From: Sorghum bicolor
Taxonomy: Eukaryota; Streptophyta; Magnoliopsida; Poales; Poaceae
Reading direction: 5' to 3'
Assembly: GCF_000003195.3 (NCBI RefSeq)
Contig: NC_012873.2
Location: 21,044,347-21,108,346, forward strand
Length of the DNA: 64,000 nt
Under the pieces are notes generated by a model. It worked only from the letters and a program-made list of their open reading frames with translations, made no database searches and was not told where the DNA came from. Position 1 is the stretch's first letter, and the number at the start of each line of letters is the position of its first letter. A program made the position numbers and the translations under genes. Below, piece after piece: positions 22,701 through 35,522 of this stretch.

Positions 22701-24299
22701 TTATTTCTGCAAAAACCTGACATGTTTCATATTTTTATTAAAAACTAGACTTATGCTGAAACCTAGCAAAATTGGAATCACTTCATTTGAATCTCTAAAA
22801 CTCCAGATATGGATTTTACAAAAACAGCATTGGCTCTGTAAACAGTGAACCAGAGGGGTGAGAGAGGAGAGGCTGACACTCGGGACCCGCGCGTCAGTGA
22901 GACAGTGACAGGGGAGGAGCTCGCCGCCGGCAAAGCTCAACGACGACGAGGTTTCCGCCGGATCCAAGGGCACCTACGTGTTCCTCTCATCAAGGCGACT
23001 CTGTTGATCTACTTTACCCGCGCTCTACTGGACCCTAAGGTGCTCGCCGTCGTGAATGGCGGAGCGACGGCGCTGCGCGGTGTTACGCCGGCGGATCTAG
23101 GCAATGGCGACGCAGTAGAGCTTGCGGACGAGCAAGAGTGGCTCAAGGCGAAGCTATAGGAAGAAGAATCACGGCCAGAGGTGAACCAGAGAGGTCTGGC
23201 CACGTTGCCGGTGATCTCTGTGAACTCCGGCGAGGTGGAGCTCGCGGCGGAGTTGGCAATGCGACCTCACCGGTGCTCGGCTAAGGGAATGGAGTGGACG
23301 TCGAGGTAGAGGACGTCAAGGCGGAGCTCTGGGCGGGCTGGCTTGGCCGGAGACGCGGTGGAACGGCCGGAGAAGCTCGCCGAAGTGCGGCGGAGCTCAC
23401 CGAGGCGACGGCGGAGCGAAATGTGCAGCGCTGAGTGAGTGGAGAGCGCGTCTGAGGCGTCCACTCGGTGCGTGGCGACTTGGAGACGCCGTGGGAGCTG
23501 ACAGGCGGGGTCGTCGACGGCGTACGGTCGACAGGTGGCTGGACACGCGGCGGCGGGCGGCTTCTGTCCAAACTGAATCGGGCGATTCAGTCGCCATGGC
23601 CAATGACTGAATCCCGAAGTTCGTCGACGTTTTACTCTCAGCTCACTCGGTGGTTTTGGCTGGGATTTGATCCTCTGGACAGAGCTACATGAGTTCTACA
23701 ACTTTGATTACAAGATCAAAGCCTAACTCGGTCTAGATTTCAAACTACAAAGCTCCAAACAACCCTACCTCGAAACTGCGTGACTCAACACTTAGCCAAA
23801 TTTGGCTAAGTGTGAAATCAGCCCTGATTTTTGGCTTGTGAACAATTTTTGGATGTGTTCTAAGCTTTTTCATAAAAAGTAATCAACATAACTTTTGTAT
23901 CTTATGAAATTCTCTACAACTTTGCTTCAGGTGTCACAGACATGCAAGATCTCTAACATTACTTTCATAAAACATCTTTGATAGGAGGTTCAGGGGGTCA
24001 AATAAGCCATTCTAGGTTTAACCATAACCTAGGGGCATTTTTGGCCAAAACCTTCAACATGAACTTTGCTCCAAATGATATTCTAAACATGATTGAGGTA
24101 TTTTGGAAGACAATGAACAATTGTTTGCATTGGCTACCCCTTATAGTCACTCAATTCAAGTCACACAAGCAATTTAATCATGTAGTGCATATAGCAAATG
24201 GCATGTGATCATGGTATGATGCTCATGAGTGATCATGATGATGCTTATGTTGATGAAATGCTCATGGTTAACATGCAAGCTAACACTAGGAGTGTTACA
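19793..24299 (-). repeat. 3' LTR of element D (4507 bp)
   Basis: It pairs with 35537-39763. It has about 280 bp (roughly 22004-22286) that the other copy lacks. It carries a conserved acidic ORF on the minus strand (21241-21504) and a GC-rich block (22850-23600) with open frames on both strands that I read as compositional. Nucleotide blocks such as 20535-20640 recur inverted in E at 33335-33435. Confidence 0.93.
21241..21504 (-). other. Acidic ORF inside D 3' LTR
   Basis: 87 codons, rich in Glu and Pro, ending with an ECPDH...S.YVEGKPWSIISLL motif. The same motif in diverged form occurs in the opposite-strand solo LTR E (32502-32723), in the same sense relative to LTR orientation. Changes between the two are frequent at third codon positions while the motif is kept. 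It may be an LTR-encoded peptide or an exon; the function is unknown. The copy in the other D LTR is at 36986-37249. Confidence 0.35.
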
Positions 24300-25661
24300 G
24301 CCCTCCCCCCTTACAAAAATCTCGTCCCGAGATTTGAAAGACGTACCATTTTTCATAGAATGAGGGATAAGTTTCTTGTAAATAGTCTTCCCTTTCCCAA
24401 GTGGCATCTCTCTCATTTTGACGGTTCCACAAAACTCTAAAAAGTTTGATCACCCTCCCACGAGTAATTCGTTCTTTGACATCAAGAACTTGTACATGCT
24501 TTTCTTCATAGGATAGGTCTGACTGTAACTTGATATCTCTTGTTTCAACTCTCTCTTCGGGCACACGAAGACACTTCTTGAGTTGAGACACGTGGAATAC
24601 AGGGAAAATAGCTCTCATTTCGGGAGGTAGTTGTACTTTGTAAGCTACCCTGCCGCTCTTCTCAATGATTCGGTAGGGACCCACATACCTAGGGGCAAGC
24701 TTTCGTTTAACACCAAAGCGATTTACTCCTTTCATGGGCGATACCTTTAGGCACACAAAGTCACCTACTTCGAACTCGATTGGCTTTCTTCTTCGGTCAG
24801 CATAGCTTTTCTGTCTAGCCTGGGCAGCTCTCATGTGTTGCTGAATAATGAGAACTTGATTTTCTGCTTCCTTGACAAAGTCAATTCCGTAGTACCTCCT
24901 TTCACCAGGTTCGACCCAGTTTAGAGGAGTTCTACATTTGCGGCCATACAAAGCTTCGAAAGGAGCCATTTGGATACTCTCTTGATAACTATTGTTGTAT
25001 GAGAATTCAGCTAAGGGTAACCATTTCTCCCATGCACCCTTGGAAGATATAACACATGCCCTCAACATATCCTCTAAATTTTGATTCACACGCTCAGTTT
25101 GACCGGAGGTTTGGGGATGATAGGCTGAACTGCGAACCAACTTTGTACCAAGGAGTGAATGCAGATGCTCCCAAAAGCGAGCAGTGAACTGAGGACCTCT
25201 ATCAGAAATAATAGTGCGAGGCACTCCGTGCAATTTAACTATCTGAGAGAAGTATAACTCAGCATAGTCGGATGGCCGGTATGTAGAGTGTACAGGAATA
25301 AAATGAGCTGACTTGGTCAACGGTCAACAATCACCCATATGGAATTGTGTCCTTTTTGAGTAAGGGGAAGTCCAACAATGAAATCCATGCTGATTTCTTC
25401 CCACTTCCAACCTGGAATCGACAAGGGTTGTAATAAACCTGCAGGTTTAAGGTGAACTGCCTTTACCCTGCAGCAAGTATCACACCTAGCAACATAAGCT
25501 GCTATCTCCTTCTTCATTTTGGTCCACCAGAAACGAGGTCTCAAGTCTTGGTACATTTTGCTACTCCCCGGATGAATGGACAATTTGGAAGAATGAGCTT
25601 CTTCTAGAATTTTGTTGCGTAGGTCACGATCTTTAGGTACAACTAGTCGATTGTCAAACAA
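24295..25661 (-). pseudogene. Element D integrase with chromodomain
   Basis: Segment 25317-25661 has the zinc-binding part (C..C pair CDTCCR) and the first catalytic Asp (SMDFIVGLP). A one-frame shift near 25318 leads to 24295-25320. That part carries SDRGPQF (second Asp) and QTERVNQ (Glu), followed by NRFG...LAPRYVGPYRI. The last 55 or so residues (FRVLWNRQ...ATWEREDYL) are a chromodomain, which in chromoviruses directs insertion toward marked chromatin. It is not expressible as a single frame. Confidence 0.93.
24300..24325 (-). promoter_or_regulatory. Polypurine tract of element D
   Basis: Read on the minus strand, a gtaaggggggaggg purine run directly precedes the 3' LTR start. Confidence 0.75.
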
Positions 25662-26307
25662 CAGTTACACCTTTCTCATCTACCCTGAAATGCTTGGTGT
25701 CTTGCTCTTGCATTTTTCTCTTGATATGAAAAATACCAGGATCAGATTTTTGGAGCTCTATGATTTGACTTTCTAATGAGCAACTGACGATGATGTTGTG
25801 CAGGACCACAGGATGCAACAAATTGAAGCCTTCCTCCAGGAGAGGTCTAACATGTTGTTTCCGACTGAGAGCATCAGCTACAACATTGGCTTTGCATGGA
25901 TGATAGTGCACTTCTAAATTGTAGTCTTTTATCAATTCCAGCCATCTTCTTTGTCTCATATTCAGCTCGGGTTGTGTGAAGATATATTTGAGGCTCTTAT
26001 GGTCAGTGTAAATATGACAAAGGTTACCCAACAGATAGTGTCTCCAGAGTTTCAATGCATGTACAACTGCTGCTAACTCTAGATCATGAGTAGGGTAGTT
26101 GGCTTCATGTTTCCTTAGTTGTCGAGAAGCATAAGCAATAACTCGGCCTTCTTGCATAAGCACACAACCCAGGCCAGTGCGAGATGCATCACAAAAGACA
26201 TCAAATAGCTTTTCAATGTCAGGCTGTGCCAGAACAGGAGCGGTGGTCAGTAAATGGCGTAAAGTGGTGAAAGCGACTTCACACTCCTCGGTCCACACAA
26301 ACTTCAC
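25654..26307 (-). pseudogene. Element D RNase H
   Basis: Blocks are [37 protein letters not shown] and [12 protein letters not shown], then a VVADALSRK end. All catalytic acidic residues of a gypsy RNase H appear present. It is frame-shifted from RT at about 26305 and from integrase at about 25657. Confidence 0.92.
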
Positions 26308-27854
26308 ATCTTTTTGAAGTAATTTGTCATAGGTTTAGCTATCTTGGAAAAGTCTGGAATGAAGCACCGATAATAACCAGCTAGACCGAGAAAACTCTGA
26401 ACTTCGTGCACTGAAGTCGGGGCCTTCCAGTCTAGAACCTCCTGCACCTTTGACGGGTCAACAGAAATACCCTCTTCGGGTAAAATGTGGCCTAGGAAAG
26501 GCACTTTCTTCAGCCAAAACTCACACTTGCTAAACTTGGCACAAAGCTGATGTTCTCGCAATCTAGTGAGTACAATCCGAAGGTGCTCCTCATGTTCTTG
26601 TGCATTTTCAGAGTATACCAATATATCATCGATGAACACCACCACAAACTTATCCAGTTCGGGCATGAACACCGAATTCATCAGGTACATGAAATGAGTA
26701 GGGGCATTAGTCAGACCAAAGGACATGACTAAATACTCATATAACCCATACCTGGTAGAGAAAGCCGTTTTAGGAATGTCTTCAGGTCGGATCTTGATTT
26801 GATGATACCCAGATCGCAGATCAATTTTGGAGAATACTTTGGCCTTGGCTAATTGATCAAACATGATATCAATGCGAGGCAGTGGATACTTGTTTTTGAT
26901 AGTCACGGCATTCAACGGACGATAGTCTACACACATACGTAGAGACTTGTCCTTCTTCTTGACAAAGAGAGCCGGACAACCCCATGGAGAAGAACTAGGT
27001 CGAATAAGACCCTTCTCTAGGACCTCTTGCAATTGCTTTTTCAACTCTGCCAATTCATTGGGTGGCATTCGGTATGGCCTTCTAGAGATAGGTGCGGTAC
27101 CCGGAATTAGATCAATTTTAAACTCAATGTCTCTGTCCGGCGGCAACCCGGGCAGGTCCTCTGGAAAAACATCCGGAAACTCACACACTACTGGAATTTC
27201 TGCTATAGTGAGTGGTCGAATAGCATTGGCCGCGTGACGGATGTCATTGCTTCTAGGGAGTTGAACTAAGAAAGCTTCCTTACTATCAGGCTCCCTCAAC
27301 ATGATGACCCTAGTTGAAGTGTCTATTAACACTCCATGATCACTCATCCATTTCATTCCTAGGATAACATCTATTCCCAAGCCCGGTAAGATCACAAGAT
27401 TTGCTGAATAATTACGCCCTTCTATGGCAATTTGTACATCTCTCACTACTTGATGTGTAGCAATTTGATTACCAGCAGCACTAATGCAAAATTTTCCACT
27501 ATCAAGGTCGATTACATGTTGCCCATGCTTAGATGCGAATGCTTGACTCATAAATGAATGTGAAGCTCTAGAATCAAATAAGACAACTGCAGGGTGTTGA
27601 TTTACAAGGAACATATCAGCCGTGACCACTTCACCTTCCGGAATTTCTTCAATGGTGGTATAGTGCACTCGGCCCATACGGTTATTGCCTCCAGCCGCAG
27701 CATTTCTCTTAGGATAAGGGCAATCTCTCGCCCAGTGACCAACTTGCTTGCAATTGAAGCAGGGACGGTTATCAGGAGGAGTCTTGGGACCTCCATGACC
27801 TGTGGCACCTCTTGGGAGAGCAACTGTGAAGGACTTGCGAACTCCCGTCTTCAC
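26304..27854 (-). pseudogene. Element D zinc knuckle, protease and reverse transcriptase
   Basis: A CCHC knuckle ([14 protein letters not shown]) ends gag. The protease motif reads [12 protein letters not shown] at 27567-27575, where relatives have DSGASHSF, so the active-site Gly is Arg and the enzyme is probably dead. RT blocks follow: GIKWM-like [40 protein letters not shown] and FIDD at 26625-26636. It is in the same frame as the gag fragments upstream, which are separated only by nonsense codons. Confidence 0.92.
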
Positions 27855-27866
27855 ATTTGACTTTTT

Positions 27867-28697
27867 CTACGGCGGCCTATACCTTGTCACAGCATTGGGT
27901 GGGCGATAGGCCGGTTTGCTTGCCACTGGAGCCTTGGATTGTGAAGCACCTGCCTCATAGGCCCTCTTGCGATTCTTGGACGCGACATACACAGCATTGG
28001 AGTTCTCTTGAGTCAACGCATCACTCACAAACTCATTAAAGGTGGTACTCTTGTTACCAACCATGTTCTTGGACAACTTGGGTCCCAACCCTCTCTTGAA
28101 ACTAGCGAGCTTCTTGACTTCGGTGTCAACCATCTCAGGAGCATAGCGAGACAAATTATTAAAAGCATGAAGATACTCAGTCAAGCTTTTAGTGCCTTAC
28201 GTCAGGTTCATGAACTCGGTGTGCTTGATAGTCATTAAGCCTTGGGGAATGTAAGTATTCCTGAAAGCAGTTGTGAACTGATCCCAGGTTACAACAGCAT
28301 TGGCAGGCAAGCTGGTCCTGTAATGACTCCACCAGACACCTGCTTTGCCCTCCAACTGGTGGGCTGCATATTCCGCCTTCAGCTCTTCGGTTAATCTTAG
28401 CAAACGGAATTTCTGTTCAAGGGTATTGAGCCACTCATCAGCTTCTAGAGGTTCAACAGCCTCCTTGAAAAGCGGTGGCTTGGTGTCCTGGAAATCCTTG
28501 AAACTGCTGTACTGATTTGCCTCTCCGCCTTGGCGGACATGGCGACCACCCCGGTTCTGTTGCGCCATAGTTTGCATGGCCTCATTGAGCATACGCTGGC
28601 CCTCAACAAGAGCTGCTAATAGCTCAGTAGGCGTAGGCGGGGGAGGAGGTGGTGGTGGCGGCACCTCGTTGTGATCGGAGCGAGTATTGCGAGCCAT
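27867..28697 (-). pseudogene. Element D gag
   Basis: I take the start at 28697 (MARNTRSDHN), followed by a proline run. The capsid-like core includes EADEWLNTLEQKF and W.HYRTSLP...TWDQFTTAFRNTYIP, the Retrotrans_gag pattern. A TAA near 28196 and a stop near 27866 interrupt the frame. At the first, relatives have Gln (CAA to TAA). Downstream codons stay in phase into the knuckle and protease. Confidence 0.88.
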
Positions 28698-29098
28698 CTG
28701 CACAAGGCATACCAAGCGATTGTTTCAGGCAACAGATATAATTGTCACGAACTTCAATTGCTGCCATACGGAATTTAATGAAGTAAATTCACACGAATTA
28801 AGGCGCAATAATTCATGTACAATAAGAGGATATCTTCCATGACACTTGGTTAATCTCGCGATCAATCACAACCACAATTTCTCACAGATTAAAGACATTT
28901 CAGAGAATTATTTAGGCTCAACATAAACATGGAGTATCACACATAAGTGCATAGGGTTACATAGAGTCATTGCCACAACTTAAGTGTTTACAGGAGGGGC
29001 ACCATGGCCAAATACATAGAGTCTCAACTAAAATTCAGATTACATGTCCATTACATAAAGAGATGGAACTGATACATGAGCATGGAATTATTGCTAGG
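28698..29098 (-). other. Spacer between D extra ORF and gag
   Basis: About 400 bp with no ORF or known motif that I can see. It separates the stop of the extra ORF (29099) from the gag start. Confidence 0.5.
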
Positions 29099-29599
29099 CT
29101 ACATATCTTCATCAGATTCTCCATTAGAAATGATGCCATCATCCTGATCTTCCTCACTAGGAGCTTCTTCATGATTAAAAGGGGCTGGTTGTGGAATAGG
29201 ATTTATGATATTATTTAGGCGATGGACATCTAATTGCAGCTCAGCAATCCTAGTAATCAGCTCTTCCTCCCTCATTTCAGCATGGAATAAGGCTCTAACT
29301 CTAGCAGCTTCTCTATTTTCAGCCAAGCGCATGGCCTCATCCCTCTCTTAGTCATTTGCATCATACAGGCTTGTGCCTCATTGCGCTCTCTAACTGCATT
29401 CTCAACTTGGTTGCGGCGGGCTTGCAAAGCGGTGTGATAGTTTTGGATTTCAGCTTATGCATCCATAAAAGCCTTGCGATGCTTGCGCACTCGCTTGCGC
29501 AATTTGCGCTGCCCAACTTGAGCTTGTTGAAGTGCTAGCATGGCATCTATGTAGGTGTCCTGGCGCACGTAGTACAACTTAAGTACCGCTAGCATGGCA
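29099..29599 (-). pseudogene. Element D extra ORF upstream of gag, C-terminal half
   Basis: It reads on from the N-terminal half (34187-34603) once E and one ctcat copy are set aside. The first part is basic and Gln-rich with repeated short hydrophobic spacing, the middle looks coiled-coil, and the end is strongly acidic (EEAPSEEDQDD-like). A TAA near 29455 and a two-base frame disturbance near 29345 break it. It is in the same orientation as gag. An orf0 upstream of gag has been described for some rice gypsy elements; whether this is the same family I cannot verify here. Confidence 0.6.
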
Positions 29600-29604
29600 C
29601 TCAT
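29600..29604. other. Left target-site duplication of E (ctcat)
   Basis: ctcat precedes tgtaacacc and is repeated at 34182-34186 after gttccgtgaca. Confidence 0.88.
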
Positions 29605-32600
29605 TGTAACACCCCAGTGTTATGGTTGCATCAAACATGTGCATAGCATGAGCATCATCATTTATTCAAAGCATCCATGATCATCATCTATCATTGAGAC
29701 ATGTCATTCTTTGCAAAAATGTGTTTTAAATTGTTTAAATAGGTTTCCTATGCTTATGTTTGAGTGAACAATGCTTGTGTTTGTGCTTAATGCCTTGGTA
29801 AATAGCTTATCTATGCTTAACTTAACCTTGGGAACAATGTTCATGTTGATCACTTCTCCAAAATAATCACTTAAGTCATACTTATGCAAATAGGCCCTAG
29901 AAACCTCTTTTGCTTAGGCTTTTAAAAAGTGTTTCATACAATGTTTGCATGTCAAAACTTCCTACAGCAAAGTTGTAGAAAATTTTATAAGGAACAAAAG
30001 TTGTTTTATGGCCATCTCATGAAAATGATCACAAATAGCTCAAAAGTGGCCCACAAGGCAGATTTGGGGCTGTTTTCAACACTTAGAAAATTTTCTAAGT
30101 CCTGGGTGCTTCGCAGTTTGCTCGATCGATTTTGGAAACTCTATATCTTTCAATCCAAGCCGATCTGGCCTTTGCTCTAGTTGACAAAGTTGTAGATCTC
30201 GCCTAGTACTCCAAGTTTGTCAACTACGCCATCTCCTAATTCGCTCTGGTTTGGGAGATAATCACCGGTGAAGTCGCTCTGTCAGTCGGCCGATGCGCTG
30301 CCTGAATCGTTTTGGACCTCGCCGACGTGGCCGACCGGCGGCAGCACAACGGCGACAATTGGCGCCCGTACGCCGTTCCTGGCCCCGCCTGTCAGCCCTC
30401 GTCGCGTGCATGACCTCCACGGCGTCGCCCGCGCAGAGTGGACGCGTCCACTTCGCTCCTCCTCGCCTCCACTCGCCTGAACCTCGCCCGCAGCGAGCTC
30501 TCCGCCGCGAGCTCACTCCGGCGAGCTCGTGTGCGCTCCTCTCTGCGTCTCCATCCACCAAACTCCGCCCAAAGCTCCGCCGTGAGCCGCTCTCCAAGCT
30601 CCACCCTCTAACTCGCCGAGAAACCCACCGGTGAGCCGACATTTCTTTCTTCCCCCAAATCGGTCCGCCGTGACCATCTTCTCCGGCGAACTCAATGCCG
30701 AGCGCTGTGAGGCTTCTCATCGTCTTTGGTTAGGTCCTAGAGGTAGCTTAGGTCGTTAGCGAGCTTTTGCGCCACCTGGTGGACGCTCTACCGGGTTCTC
30801 CGTCGCCGGACACGGTGCGCAGCGCCGCCGTGCTTCCGCCGGAGTTGGGTGCTCTCGTGGCCAGCGCTTTCCACGGGGATCCAGGCCAAGCCGCGTACCT
30901 AGGAAGCTTCGCCCTAGTCTGCTGGTGCTGTAGAAGGCCTTAGGTCACGCTCTACCGGCCTGAGGGCTCCGGCGTAACGCCGAGCACCTCCGCCGAGCCG
31001 CCATTGCCGACGGTGAGCCCCTTCCGGTGGCTCCGCCGCGGCAAAAGTGGGGTCAATCGAGTCGTTAGGGTTTGGGAATCACGTTGATGCCCTGGGTTTG
31101 GCCGGAGACCTCGCCGTCGCGGAGAAATCGCCGGCGAAAGTCGCCTCGGCCGTGAGGAAGAAGAGCCTGACGGGTGGGACCCACTGTCAGCGACTCTCTC
31201 TTTCCCTCCTTTTCTTTTATTCAAAATCCTGATTTTTGGCTTTCTTGCAAAAATCATATCTCCTGTTTCTGAGATCCAAAAATTGTGAAACAAATTTTGT
31301 GTTGTTTCTTGAGATGGCTAGTATTTAATAAAAATATAAAATGAATCATGTTTTCTGATAAATTATTTATTAAGGATTTAATCTTTTTATTTATGGATAA
31401 ATGCATATCTCTGGTTTTACTGATTAGTTTGCTCTGAAAATTTTATGGTGGTCTTTGCATGGCATTAGAGTGCTCTGATACTTATTTCATGATTTTTGGA
31501 GCACTGCAGTTGTGATATGTAATTTGTGTTTGAAATATGGCTTGTTTCTTTAATTAAACCACATAAAATAATTGGTGCTTATGCTGGTGCTCTATTTTGG
31601 TGGTAAACTTGTTTATGGTATTCCTAAGATATAAATAATCTGAAATCTGTTGTTTGACACTATATAAGTCATGTCTATGAATTTATGAAATAAATGCCTT
31701 GATACATGTTAAATGCATATCTTTAATTTGGCATGTGCATTGGTCCTGAAATTTTTATGGTGGTAATCTGATGTTATACTTGTGCCTCTGTAATTTTTGT
31801 AGATTTTTCTGAGCACTTTAACTAATATCTTGTAAATATGCCTTATCTAAAATTAATTAATAAATGCCTTGTTAAGTAATTGTTTTGGGGTTTTCAACTG
31901 ATGATCTGGTGACCTTGTATTATGTTTGTGCTCATGAGTCATATGGTTGGCATAGTTTGTGTTTTGATCATGTCATTAAATAATTAACTATAGGGTTAAA
32001 TGCTGTTCTGGACAGCAAGTGAGTAATTTAACTTTGCTTAATGATAACTTGACTTTCTGTGAAACTTGTATAAAACAAAGTTGTTCTAAACTTGTTGAAC
32101 TAACTGTGGTTTAAATTTGAGGTCATTTGGCCAAGTAGTTTAAAAGTTATAGCTGTTCCAAGTTGGGTTCCAGAAATAGGGGTTCTCTGTTTTTCTGGGA
32201 CAGAACCTGGAACTTTGTTAAAATGACTAGTTTAATATTTGAATCTTGCTGTCATGTTTAAAGATGAGTTGTAGATAATTTCCTAAGCTTTCCAGAATGT
32301 CCTTACTCATGTTTGTTGGACCTGTCTATCTATACTTATGATTTATTTACTGAGCATACTTGTTTTGTGTCGTTTGCTGCTTTTGTGCCATGATAGGTTT
32401 TGGGTTTTGTTAACTTGTTTATTCATGTGAGTTAGTATAACTCTTGCTCCGTAAATGAGTGTCCAGTGAGTTGCTTGTGTTATTAAGCATTCATCTGTAG
32501 CATGTGCACCTTCTCATTCATCGAGCATGCAATAGGTGCACCGGACGTGGCAGTTTCCTTCGAGCTCCAAGCGAACCCCGAAGGCCAGGAAGGCAGCCAG

Positions 32601-34181
32601 GAGGTGGAGGTCCAGCAAGTCGGACTCGAGGAGCCCGAAGAAGAAGTTGAGTGCCCGAATCACGAGCCGGCATCGTTCGTGAAAGGCAAGCCCCGGAGCA
32701 TTCTAAGCCTCCTCTATTTTTGAAAGTTTACTTAATACGTTATATCTATTGATGCATTACGTATAGGAGTTGTGATGAAACTATTGCTGCATTCTACTCT
32801 ATCCTTGTCCAGATAACTCACCCTCCCTGGTTGTAGAGTTAGGTTCGAGTAGCAGCTTAGTTATGCTTTAATCGGTAGAAGTCGGGTGATATCCTGTCAT
32901 CCGCGCGATATAGGGTTGTGTCGGGTCACGATGGTCTATATGTGCTATCGTGGATGGAACCTGGTTAAATTGACTTAAGCCGGGCGGAGTTTTGCAAGTG
33001 TGTAGTAACTCCGTCTGTGGCAGCTAAGGACCGATCGTTGTACGTCCTCTTGTCATGTTGAACGCATGCCTGACACTTAGTTGGCCGGATAACTCGTTCC
33101 GACCGCGAAGCCGAGTAGTATGGCTCAGGCCGGAAGACCGGCAAGTATAAAGTGCGCACTACCGGAGGAAGTGCGGTGTGCGGGGGACCATTGGCGTAAG
33201 TCCAAAGGCAGGTGAGTTAAAATTCCTGACCTCCCTGGCAGAGTGGTAGCCCTGGGAGTGCGGCGCTGATCGGAGCCGCGATTCCTGAGTTGTACCAAAG
33301 GTGACCCGTTGGCTCTCTGGCAGGGGATGCCTGGGTGAGTGCTAGGAATAATCCTCTAGCTGGATAGGAATTCGATTCGAATCGCCGTCTCTCCCGGTTA
33401 GTGAGAACTTGACAGAGCAGCGGCAAACGTAGCATTCATTAATGAACTTGGTTCATGATAATGATGATAGCGAGAAAAGCATATGATGAATTTGGTATGG
33501 TTATTATTGTTTGTAATAATCAAATGATGTGTTGTAGTACAGGTGCTAATCTAGTGGTAGGCTGATGATAAATAAATTTGATGCTCTTAAAATGATTTAG
33601 TTATAAGTTAAGCTTTTGGCAAAAGGTGAGTCAACCAGCTCCACTTAAAATTCAGCCTTGCATGATCCTTGGTGTCTTTTCTGTTTTCCTAGACGGGTAA
33701 GTCTAGCTGAGTACATCCTCGTACTCAGGGTTTATTCCCACCTGTTGCAGATGATATCTTCTATGACGGTTTCTGCAAGACCTGTCTCCATCCCGCTGGG
33801 GATGAGGACTAACCGTTGGGCACGGTTCTCTACTCTTCTCGTCTATGATGCTTTTGGAAGGATGACCTAGACTCTGGCAGTAACAAACTTGCGAACTGAA
33901 CTTTGAACAAGTGTGTGTAATTATTTTGCTTCCGCTACTTCGAACAAGTGTTGTAATAACTTAATACTCCGATGTGGTGCCGCTTCGACGGCAATGAATG
34001 ACCATGTAACATTCGTTGTGTTTATGTTGAACTATTACGATCTTGGTTTGTTGCGAGTTGGTTTGAAGTCCTTCGTGATTTCGATTGACTACCGGGATTA
34101 TATGGGCTCAAGTTTAGAAACTTGATTGTTTGACGATCGTTTCTGCACTTGAACTCTTATAATTTGGTCGGTTCCGTGACA
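29605..34181 (+). mobile_element. Solo LTR E of a Tekay/Del-type element
   Basis: 4577 bp from tgtaacacc to gtgaca with ctcat TSDs and no internal genes. Several blocks are inverted relatives of D LTR sequence. For example, 33335-33435 matches the reverse complement of 20535-20640, and the acidic ORF is at 32502-32723. It is therefore an LTR left by LTR-LTR recombination of a full element in plus orientation, within D's extra ORF. The GC-rich part 30260-31200 has open frames on both strands without recognisable domains. Confidence 0.88.
32502..32723 (+). other. Acidic ORF inside solo LTR E
   Basis: 73 codons, Glu-rich, ending with an ECPNHEP..FVKGKPRSILSLL motif. It is the diverged counterpart of the ORFs in both D LTRs (21241-21504 and 36986-37249). 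The sense is the same relative to LTR direction. The ORF stops shortly after the conserved motif in all copies. Confidence 0.35.
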
Positions 34182-34186
34182 CTCAT

Positions 34187-34603
34187 GGCAGGGCTAGAGC
34201 TATATCCTAGCAAGGTTTCTCTCATCTCTAAAGACTCATCCCCAACCTGGGACACAAATGTGTCAGTCACACTCACTCTGGGAACGGATCCCGCTGGGCC
34301 ATTCACTAGCTCATCACCATGCTCTTGGCAAATCTCTAGCAAAACCTCCAGGGCTGCTACTTGGGCACCCTCCCAAGGAGTTTGGCCATCACAGTCAACT
34401 AACCAACCTAGCCACTGTGGGTTATTTGGACAAGGGGGAACTGTAATTTGGACATCTACCCAAGGTAAGGCCCCTGCATGCTCAGCCTCGGTCCAAATGT
34501 ACTTAGGTGGTTCCTCATATCCAACTGAACTTAGCACCCTCCACAACAAAGTAGGAGTGCCAAACATGTCCAGGAAAGTCTCACTCGCGTGCGGGACTGC
34601 CAT
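34187..34603 (-). pseudogene. Element D extra ORF upstream of gag, N-terminal half
   Basis: It starts MAVPHASETF at 34603. The roughly 139 residues contain several Trp and Pro positions (PKYIW, PQWLGWLVD, TPWEGAQVAALEVL) and look like a folded domain that I do not recognise. It is interrupted by solo LTR E at 34186. The frame is intact up to that point. It lies between the primer site and gag, transcribed in the same direction as gag. Confidence 0.6.
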
Positions 34604-35522
34604 CTGTAGAAAGACCACATTTGAGTAAGGGAGATTAATTACAAGGAGAGATAAAGAATCATATTTTCAGAATTTAATACCCAAGTATTGCATAAAGAAT
34701 GTATGAAGGATTCATGCTGCATGCACGTTCCATACGTCCTTCCCATTCCTAGAAGAAAGTTCTAACGGTATAGTCGGTGGCATACATACGTGCACTCTTT
34801 ATACGCATCTACACGATCTAAACGTTTCGTTGTTAGTGTACCTGCAGAAGATTTCATTTCAGCCCAACCCCACAATAGTATATGTGCAGGAATGTAAATC
34901 CAATCACCAACAATCAAGCTAGGTACTCCGATATATATTCCCGAACATATATCGCAGCACACTACCCAATTGGGATACATCCACATATACATCAACTATG
35001 TATACATGGCTGCACCTACTACCCACAATTAAGTACCTTCATATATACATGTGTGAAACATGTAAATATTCTAGTAACCACAGCTAACACTCCCCTAGAC
35101 CGACGGTTGGACGGTCATGCTCTCACAGCTCACACTTACCGTAGCGTAGAGGCATATAGATCCATACATTACCACTCAAGCAAGTGGCATCCATACAATT
35201 TCACGTCGTATGGACGACGAAAGAAAACAAACAATGCTTACCATGGCGTAGAGGTATGTGACCCATTCATTACCACTTAAGTAAGCTGTATCCATATAAT
35301 TGCATGCCATATGGACGACGAAAGGAAAAACCCCCATGTTAGTAATAATAAGCCACCTAGAAGTCCTTATATGGGCATAAAGGGCATGACCACTGGCATG
35401 GTATAAGTTATCAAAACCCTTTTTAAAACCACCCTATATATAGCCTAATTTGCCAAATTAGTTTGAGAAAACCAAATTCATTTGTTTTCAAATACATCTA
35501 TGATGGTTATATGCTTAATCTT
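34604..35522 (-). other. Element D 5' leader
   Basis: About 900 bp between the primer site and the extra ORF. It has no convincing ORF. It contains two related segments (about 35140-35225 and 35245-35320) sharing catatggacgacgaa-like words. Confidence 0.5.

Noticed and set aside
22845..23700. Cluster of overlapping frames in the GC-rich part of D's LTR (also 38300-39060)
   Set aside because: Same reason; the two LTR copies carry them as repeat sequence and no domain is recognisable.
30262..30720. Long frames on both strands in the GC-rich part of solo LTR E
   Set aside because: GC-rich DNA lacks stops in many frames; both strands are open, there are no domains, and it lies within an LTR.
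34149..34628. Plus-strand 159-codon frame
   Set aside because: Shadow of the minus-strand pre-gag ORF, which is split exactly at E's TSD and continues on its other side.
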